Made by a program: the position numbers and the translations under genes. From assembly GCA_003024785.1 (NCBI GenBank), contig PUQB01000523.1, positions 62,001 through 126,000 of the forward strand: DNA of 64,000 nt, read 5' to 3'. The DNA is from Selaginella tamariscina. Taxonomy: Eukaryota; Streptophyta; Lycopodiopsida; Selaginellales; Selaginellaceae. The notes below the pieces were generated by a model. It was not told where the DNA came from, did not search any database, and was given only the letters and a program-made list of their open reading frames with translations. The stretch's first letter is position 1. Each line of letters opens with the position of its first letter. This document shows, piece by piece, positions 56,671-64,000 of this stretch.

Positions 56671-57129
56671 GTATGTATGTATTATATGTATGTATGTTAA
56701 ACACGCACATGTTGTATACGTTCATAAATTTCTAGAATTTCAAATAATAGTTATTATGGTTAATTCATAACCAAACTAATGTCTTATGTTAAAATACTTA
56801 ACATACCTCAGCAACCCAATCGATAATAGGAGCCACTAGTTTACACGGACCACACCATTCAGCCCAGAAATCGACCAAGACGGCAATTCCGACTTCAAAA
56901 CAGCGCCATCAAACTCCTCCTGTGTAAGATTTTTCGCCTTGCAAGAAATCAGGGACGAACACGACCTGCGAATCGTAGAAACCCGTGCATTTCTCGCATT
57001 CCTGAGCGAAATCGATCCGGGAGAGATCAATCTGCTCCTTCTGTAGTGTATGGATTGCACATTCTGTGGCGATTCATGGACGAAGGATGCCGATGCCACC
57101 ATGCTGCTCATCAAGCGCGCGCTAAACAT
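55928..57129 (-). CDS. Chloroplast thioredoxin, x type (three apparent 1-bp losses)
   Basis: Exon 1 is 56807-57129 and exon 2 55928-56129 on the minus strand. The N-terminus ([20 protein letters not shown], rich in Ser and Arg, few acidic residues) looks like a plastid transit peptide. The thioredoxin domain follows: [34 protein letters not shown] with the redox-active [31 protein letters not shown], and in the last frame [19 protein letters not shown]. The G.[10 protein letters not shown] end is characteristic of Trx x, which reduces 2-Cys peroxiredoxins, more than of Trx m or y. The frame breaks at about 56887 (one A short), 56045 (one C short) and 56029 (one C short), all in two- or three-base runs. 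Either the gene is newly dead or, more likely, these are sequencing errors. Confidence 0.82.
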
Positions 57130-57376
57130 TCTGCTCAAGAACCCTAAAACCAGAGTTTAGAAGCCCTAAACCAGAGTGGTGAATATTCAACATGAATATT
57201 AATGAATTTATTTAAGCAATTTATTTGAAAAATGAAATCAATTTTAAGAATATTCCATTTTTGATGCGTGCGCGTGGGAGGCCAGTGTATATAAGGGTGT
57301 TGAAATCCTAAGTCGGTAGTACATAAACGAATATCCTTTTAAAATTATAAGTGCACGCAACATTAGGGGTTCATAT
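57130..57376. promoter_or_regulatory. Short divergent promoter between thioredoxin x and SHH copy b
   Basis: Only 247 bp separate the two divergent start codons. AACCCTAAAACC and GCCCTAAACC telo-box words lie at 57140-57172, close to the thioredoxin start. A TATA-like TATATAAG at 57288-57295 is about 80 bp before the SHH-b ATG. Confidence 0.55.
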
Positions 57377-59491
57377 ATGGAATCTTACCAAGGTAAGTTA
57401 CAATCCACTTAGTGTAGCAGAATTAAAAATTTATATATAAATTAATAATATTAAAGACCTGGGTTAGAGGATCAGATCTTAGCTTCTCTGTTATTAAGAT
57501 CGTATACAATTTTTCCCATTTCTTTACACAGTGGTCTTATGTTTGATAATAAAAATATTAAATAAATTTTTATTATGTAGAAATCTATTTTAAATTATAA
57601 GTAATGTTTAAGTTAAAAGAAAAATTTTTTTTGTTTAACTTTAGGGTTCATATTTTGTTTATGTAAATGTATTTTAATGATCTCTGCAGAGGATTCAAAG
57701 TCTAATAGATCACAGCGCTCAAAGAAAACGTAGAAGAACAGATGGCAGCACCCACACACGGACACGTTGCAGGTTTCTTCCTGAAGAGGTACGAATTTAT
57801 ATAAAAATACTTAATTACTAATAGAATATAATATGGTTATATATGTAATTATTGATATATAAACAGATTGAAGAAATGGAGAGATTATTAATTCTTAACA
57901 AAGGAAGCACACCTTCTCGAAGTGTACAGGAAGCACTTGCTCAAAAGTTTAGGTAGATTAACTTAATCAATTTTATTTATATTTTAAATTAATATTTTTT
58001 TAATTTATTTGACTTAATATTATATTAATTAATAGAGTTCTTTGTTTCTAGTGTTGCTCGCAATGGAGGACACGCTCCACTTTTGCAGCCAAAACAGGTT
58101 TGTGTACACGTCGTCTATGCGTGTGTATATATTTGCGTATAATAATCTCTCTCTCACCACACACGCACACGCACACGCACGCACTATAAAATATAACAAT
58201 GTTAAATACAGATCTGGAACTGGTTCCAAAATAAACGATATAACTTAGCGAAGCTAGACAAGTCGGATACTAATGAGCCATCGTCTTCTTCTGGTCTAAG
58301 TTTAGTTTATTTAACTGCTGAGAGACTATTAGGTGAGTTTTTTTTAATTAACTTATTATATTATTTTGTTAACAAAAGAATAAGTTTATTTTTTAATTAA
58401 TTTAATAAACAAATTAAGTACCTAGAATTATTAAAACTTAATTCTTAGTTGTTTTTTTATAGTTGAAAGAGGGAATGGTTTGCAGTTTGAGGTGAAATCT
58501 GCAAGAGACGGAGCTTGGTAAGATAATATTATACATATAACATATCCACGAGTGTGTGTGTGTGTGTGTGTGTGTGGATATAATACTAATACTTCATGAA
58601 TCGATAGGTATGATGTCAAAAGCTTTCTTGGACATAAATTGACGGAAGCAGGTGACACGGTAAGCAAATAAATTTAACTAAATTGATTAATTTAAGTTTA
58701 CTAATTTATGTATTAATTAAAAATTTATATTTGTTTATATATATAACAGGAGGTTTTAGTAAGATTTACTATAGAAGCAAAGGATGAGGATGAATGGGTT
58801 GAATTAAAATGTGTTCGACAGAGGTCATTCATTTGTGAGAGTTTTGAATGCTTAACTATTTATCCCGGGGATAATATTCTTTGTTACCAGTAAGTATTAT
58901 ATCATAATATATACTATAATCATAAAGATTAATATATATATATTATATATATATATATATATATAATATAGTAAACATATATATAAATGATTAATAGTAT
59001 ATTCTTAAATTGTTTTATTAATATATAGGAAGGTGATGCACATGCATTATATTATGATGCAAGGGTGATAGATTCAAAAGGAGGCATGATGGTAGAGGAT
59101 GCAGGTGTAGGTTTTATATTCGTTACGATCACGACCAATTTGAGGTTTGTATATGTGTGTGTGTGTAGTGTGTAATACAGTGTATCTATATAGTGTATAC
59201 ATGTATATGCTATGTTTGTAATATACCTGCATATTCTAGCTCTATTATAAAATTTATGATTTATGAATTTATTAAGAGTAATAGTTTTTTAATAATTTAT
59301 TTTAGGAAGTGGTTACATTGAGCAAAGTGTGTAGGAGACCTGTGAGCGAATCTCGGTTAAAACAGTTTAATAATACTCTAAACAGGACGTTAACCAAGTT
59401 AAACTCAGATAAACAAAGCTTTCTCATGGATTTAAACACCTTACCAACTGGGGAGCAAAGTGTCAGTTCTTCATGTTGTACAGAGTTTTAA
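57377..59491 (+). CDS. SHH: SAWADEE homeodomain homologue, copy b (frame faults)
   Basis: Ten exons: 57377-57392, 57690-57788, 57867-57952, 58052-58097, 58212-58332, 58463-58517, 58608-58659, 58750-58889, 59039-59144 and 59306-59491. The homeodomain reads CRFLPEEIEEMERLLILNKG ... IWNWFQNKRYNLAKL, with WFQNKRY as in SHH1/SHH2. The SAWADEE domain reads [75 protein letters not shown] and KVCRRP. The C-terminus has about 45 residues more than the core. Exon layout matches copy a from the homeodomain on. Three faults are seen: exon 2 is out of frame with the short exon 1, one G seems missing at the exon 8 donor (58890), and one A at about 59076. Role as for copy a: chromatin reading for RNA-directed DNA methylation is expected from the family, not shown. 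Confidence 0.85.
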
Positions 59492-61318
59492 AAATGAAGT
59501 TTCATACTAAGTTTACCATACACTTATAAAGTTTTGTATAATATGATAAATAAATAATGAGAAAATATATATATATAATATATTGCCATAATTATGCTCT
59601 TCTCACTACTGTATGATGTGGCTTGTGCTTTGCCAGTACCTGACGTATACATGAGAGTGCGTGTGTGTGTGAGAATAGAAAGAATTTTTTATGGGATGTA
59701 GTCTGTGGTATACGATAATATGTATATGTAACATACACAGGTGTAACAACACGTGTGTGTCTTTGTGTGTATACCATTCTACAATTATATATTCACGGGT
59801 TTAAACAAGTTGAGATTTTTGTTATGTTTTTTTTTATATAAGGATGTGTACACATGCGCATGCTGACACGTGTTTTCATATCTAATAGTATTGAATGTCC
59901 ATATAGATTTCAACTAAGTAATCTTAAACTTTAAATTCAATTTAAATTACACGGTGGATATTAAAGTTTTTTACAGCCGTTGATAAGGTCGCTCCACTAA
60001 GTTTAAAGGTGGTGATCAATTTATTTTACAACCGTCGATCGAGCGATTAAATGATGTACAACCGTTGATATAGGTTTCACGGTGGTGATCAAATTATTTA
60101 CGATACTTTTCAATGCTCACACATTAACAAATATATTAATACTAATCATACATTAATATATTTGAATCGAGTAATTGTAATTTCAAGTTTAAAAAGAATT
60201 TATAAACTATATACTATATATTGTTTGTTTTAAAATTTGTATATAATATATTATATTCATTAATATATACCAATATATATAAGTTTTAAAATTTAGTAAT
60301 GTGTTTTATTAATATATATTAGAAAAACACATTGAATTTTAAAACGAAATATAAAGTTTTGCATAGGATTTTTCATTTTCATATAAAAATTATAAACTTA
60401 CATTTAAAACTTAAAATTATAATGAATGCGTCATTAATTTATTGCTATTCATACATTGTTGTTCCGTAATATAATTTATTGCTATTGATACATTGTTGTT
60501 CCATAATATGTAATTTGTTTATTTTATTTACTTTTTTTACCTTTATAGTAAGTTATATTATTAATATTTTTAAAAGAACCACAAGTAAATTATTATGTAA
60601 GATTCCTTAAAATATGTAAATACTTTTTTTAAAAATTTCTTATTAAAATATTAACCTATTTTCACATAAAGCAACTTAAAATTCAATTTAAAGGTTTTGA
60701 TAATGTAAATTTAAATGTGTTTAGACATTAAATTTGTTTAAGGTTATTAAGATTTGTTATAATTTGTTTCTCTACATAATTCTATTGTAAAAGATCATTA
60801 TTTAGATTTAACATTTTAATAATTTTTTAAAAAAAGTTAATTTGAATAAGCTGTTCATATTTACAACTATGTTTAGGTTTAAAGATACTTTATATATTTT
60901 TGTTTTATGTTACAAACATACAGACACAATAAAACATCTTTTTATATAATTAAATGATTGATGTTTTCTATATTAAGTATAACATATATACACAAATTTG
61001 GAATTTTGAATTCGAATTTTAATCTAATTTCATATATATTATTGATTTACAAATTTAAATTTTAATATTTTGAATTTTGATATTAAAATTTTAAGGTTTG
61101 CATAACTTTTGCAATATATTAAAGTGCTGTATATTAGATTTTAATGAAATTATAAAACTAATAAATTATAAATTCTTAATAATTTGTATTTTTTGTCTCA
61201 ATATATAAAAAATTAGAAAGATTAAAATAAACAAATTATTTGCTTGAATACATATAAAATATATGAAACATGTTAAAATTAAAACATTTATGCATAATAT
61301 GTAATATTTTAATATATA

Positions 61319-61410
61319 TATAAAATCTTATAGTTATATAAGTGATCTTATCATTAAGATCATTATAACTTATCATATAAGATCACTTATATAACTTATA
61401 AGATTTTATA
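61319..61410. repeat. 33-bp inverted repeat (foldback)
   Basis: The arm 61319-61350 (TATAAAATCTTATAGTTATA...) matches the reverse complement of 61378-61410 with a single missing base, around a 27-base loop, and is extended by flanking TA repeats. Possibly a small MITE. Confidence 0.85.
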
Positions 61411-61944
61411 TATATATATACATATGTATGTAGATTGTGTCTCCGATTTATATATATATTATACGTTCATTCTTCTCATTTGTAGTGTTTTTTTTTTTAA
61501 AATGCTTGCTTTTAAGAATATTATAATATAGTATAATAAACGATTTAAATTGAAGCAAATATAAAATGCATTCACAATTAAGTTTTTCTTTACATTTAGT
61601 TGTTTGCTAAGCAGTGTTATTAAATAAATATATTTGGTCAACTTATAAAATAAATTTAATGATTAAGATTAAGTTATATTAATTAATGATAATTAGGTTT
61701 GATCAACTTAATTATTAGTAAGTTCTTATAAAATGGCTATGCTAGTACTTTTCATGTCTTCATCATTTCTTTTTTTTTTTTTTTTATTATTATTTTTATA
61801 TACTTTTTTGTTTTGTTTTAATGTTATTTTATTTTTTTCTTATTCTCAATGCATTCTAATAATGTTAATGCTCCAAGTGTTTTAACATGATGGATTTAAC
61901 TGTAGTTTTAATAATAAATAATCAATTTTACAATTTTTAAATAG

Positions 61945-62050
61945 GATTGATTTAAGAAGTTTGATTTTTTAATTAATGTTTGAATGATTTAAGAAGTTTG
62001 ATTTTTTTTTTTTATATAAAATGTCTAGTTGATTTAAGAAGTTTAATTTT
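61945..62050. repeat. Three spaced copies of GATTTAAGAAGTTTGATTTTT
   Basis: The word GATTTAAGAAGTTTGATTTT occurs at about 61949, 61988 and (TTTAATTTTT variant) 62032, roughly 40 bp apart, as a decayed tandem array. Confidence 0.7.
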
Positions 62051-64000
62051 TGATAGGGTGAACATTTATTGAGTTGTACATTGATAATTATGGTTGTAAA
62101 GATAATCTTAAATACATATGTAAATGTTGTGACACTACACATTAATTAGTTATTATACATGGTTTTTAAATAATAACCTTATTGTTTATAATATGTTGAT
62201 ATATATTGAAATGTTACAAAAAGAGCTATAATTGAAATAGACATCAAAAGTTGTAATAAATAGTTAATTGATACATCTTTTATTATGATATATGTAATAT
62301 AATGTTCATAAAGGGTAATGAAAGAATAAGTAGGTTAAGTTCAATATTATAAATCAAATAAAAAGAAGTAAAAAACAGATGCCTTTAGTTATAGTATCAA
62401 ATAGGAATAACACTTATTAATATTATATATGAATATATTATTTTAGATACAATTATTTTTTAAATAAATGGGCTAGTTATAATATTGAGTAACTTATATA
62501 TGAACATTATACAATAAACTATTTTATTCATTTTAAGATTCAAATATAGAAGTTCATACTACTTGTATAGAATCAATATGATAAATATTAAAAAAATCTT
62601 AAATTAAATATGGAACTACCAAGGTAATATATAAATATATGTTCAAAATACATGTGGCATAAAAAATATATTCAAAATAAATAAAAGATATTTAATAATT
62701 TTCTTTAACATGTAAAACTTCATGAAATTGTTCTTGTGTACTATTAAATATTATATTAGTTTAATTTAAAATAAAGATTTGTTAAATATATAATAAATAT
62801 ACTATGATTATATTTTATATCATGATACTTTTATATATGAGACTAATATTTAATTTTTTATTAAATAGTATTAAAATTATCTTAAGTAATAAATTATTAC
62901 TTAATTAATGTTTCAGATTCTCAAAAACCTAACCATTAAGGTGGCTCATTGTTAAATTTTTGGAAATAGGAAGTGGATTGTGAAAGTAATAAATAAATAA
63001 TATAATAAATGATTATAATGAAGTAGATTGTGATATATATATATATATATATATAATGGTGAAACATGTTACTTAAAAGCTTCCAAGTTAAATTTTACAA
63101 ATATAGATTAATAATTTTATAAGGTTTAAATATAAATATTTGCAAAATTTATATTTAAATTAATTATGGTTATTGTTAATATAATCTTTAAGTTATTATT
63201 ATTTTAGGATGGAAACAAACATACAAACAAATAAACGCAACATTAATACATATAGACAACACAAAAATAATAAATTCATTATGAAAACATATTAATTTGA
63301 ATCGCTGACAACAAAGACATTATAACATTAATGACAATTTTAAATATAATGTAAGTTTATAATTTTTAATAGACAACATAATATTACTAGACATTTAGTT
63401 GAAAAGTGATTACCAAATAAAGCTTATATATAATCACTTAAAATTAAAAAGAGATGTACCATTAATGTATATTAATATATTAATGGTATATCTCTATTAT
63501 GTACCATTAATATATTAAGGTACATCATATAATATTACTCAACTAACATAATTATGTATGTCAATATATAATTAATAGCTCTCTATATACACATTTTTGT
63601 AAGTTTTAGTCATAAACTTAATATGTCATTTAATTAATGTTTATCTAATGTAAAGATTGTTACTTACTTTTTTGTTATTTGTTATATTTTCTATTGTAAA
63701 ATAAGATGTATAAAAATAATTTATTCTTTTTTATTTTTCATGATGGAAGTACATAATTTAATAAAGAAAATAGAACTTAAATTAAAAATGGAAATTTCAA
63801 ATATGAAAAATTAAACTTTTAAAATAACATAGCAATATTTTTGATATAATACATTAAATAAGAATGATTTAGTTGTTGTAATGTTTGTAATGTTTAATTA
63901 TAAAGTCAGTTAGAGGTTTCATTTGAAAATGTGGAGGAAAGAGGTGTTCTAAGGTTAATTACATAAAATATATTAGCTATATGGATATATTAATATATTA

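Larger units (their letters stand above)
59492..64000. other. AT-rich spacer with foldbacks
   Basis: No gene is supported over 4.5 kb. A weak family of GGTGGTGATCAA and ACAACCGTTGAT words repeats at 59950-60100. Foldbacks stand at 61319-61410 and around 63450-63535 (GTACCATTAATATATTA in both senses). Confidence 0.6.

Noticed and set aside
1..64000. tRNA, rRNA or snRNA genes
   Set aside because: No cloverleaf or conserved rRNA segment was noticed on either strand; a dedicated scan was not possible.

Overview
This is nuclear DNA of a land plant. The genes have short, AT-rich introns with GT..AG borders. The gene families are plant families: phytocyanin, chloroplast thioredoxin of the x type, SAWADEE-homeodomain (SHH) proteins and a cytochrome P450 remnant. 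Telo-box-like AAACCCTAAA words lie upstream of several genes, and most of the rest is LTR retrotransposon and AT-rich spacer. I cannot name the species. A sushi/Tf1-like chromovirus and an IS3EU-like DNA transposon would fit a bryophyte or another non-seed plant better than a typical angiosperm, but that is inference only.

Layout. (1) 1-13.6 kb is nested retrotransposons: the 3' part of a chromovirus with its LTR (1-4199), inserted in the gag of an older minus-strand element (4200 to about 5766); a complete minus-strand Ty3/gypsy element with 210-bp LTRs and a GTACA target duplication (5767-10576); an RT fragment with its own LTR (about 10624-13569); and, inside that LTR, a 1.8-kb solo LTR related to the first element (11396-13203). 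(2) 13.6-19.4 kb is AT-rich spacer with a strong foldback. (3) 19.4-25.3 kb is a gene island: a P450 relic (minus), a plastid-type gene with a RimM-like PRC-barrel and repeated HGG..VA..LGL units (plus), and a phytocyanin (plus). (4) 28.1-40.3 kb is a three-level nest, each level dated by its own 5-bp target duplication: an old inverted solo LTR (AATAA), split by non-autonomous chromovirus B (GATAT, minus), split in its left LTR by autonomous-type chromovirus A (GAGGC, plus). (5) 43232-49127 is a DNA transposon with 46-bp terminal inverted repeats (42 of 46 identical), termini TAT...ATA and a 6-bp duplication AAAGAT. It carries a degenerate intron-containing DDE integrase gene and a convergent second gene. 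(6) 52.0-59.5 kb is a second gene island: SHH copy a (minus, open reading intact over nine exons), thioredoxin x (minus) and SHH copy b (plus). (7) 59.5-64 kb is AT-rich spacer.

Two points stand out. Elements A and B seem to be self-primed: 13 nt just downstream of the 5' LTR are perfectly complementary to a stretch at the predicted 5' end of the transcript, and the two elements differ there by a compensated base change. Second, almost every frame break in this window, in transposons and single-copy genes alike, is explained by loss of one base from a short homopolymer. This looks like residual long-read error as much as true decay, so 'pseudogene' calls should be read with that in mind.
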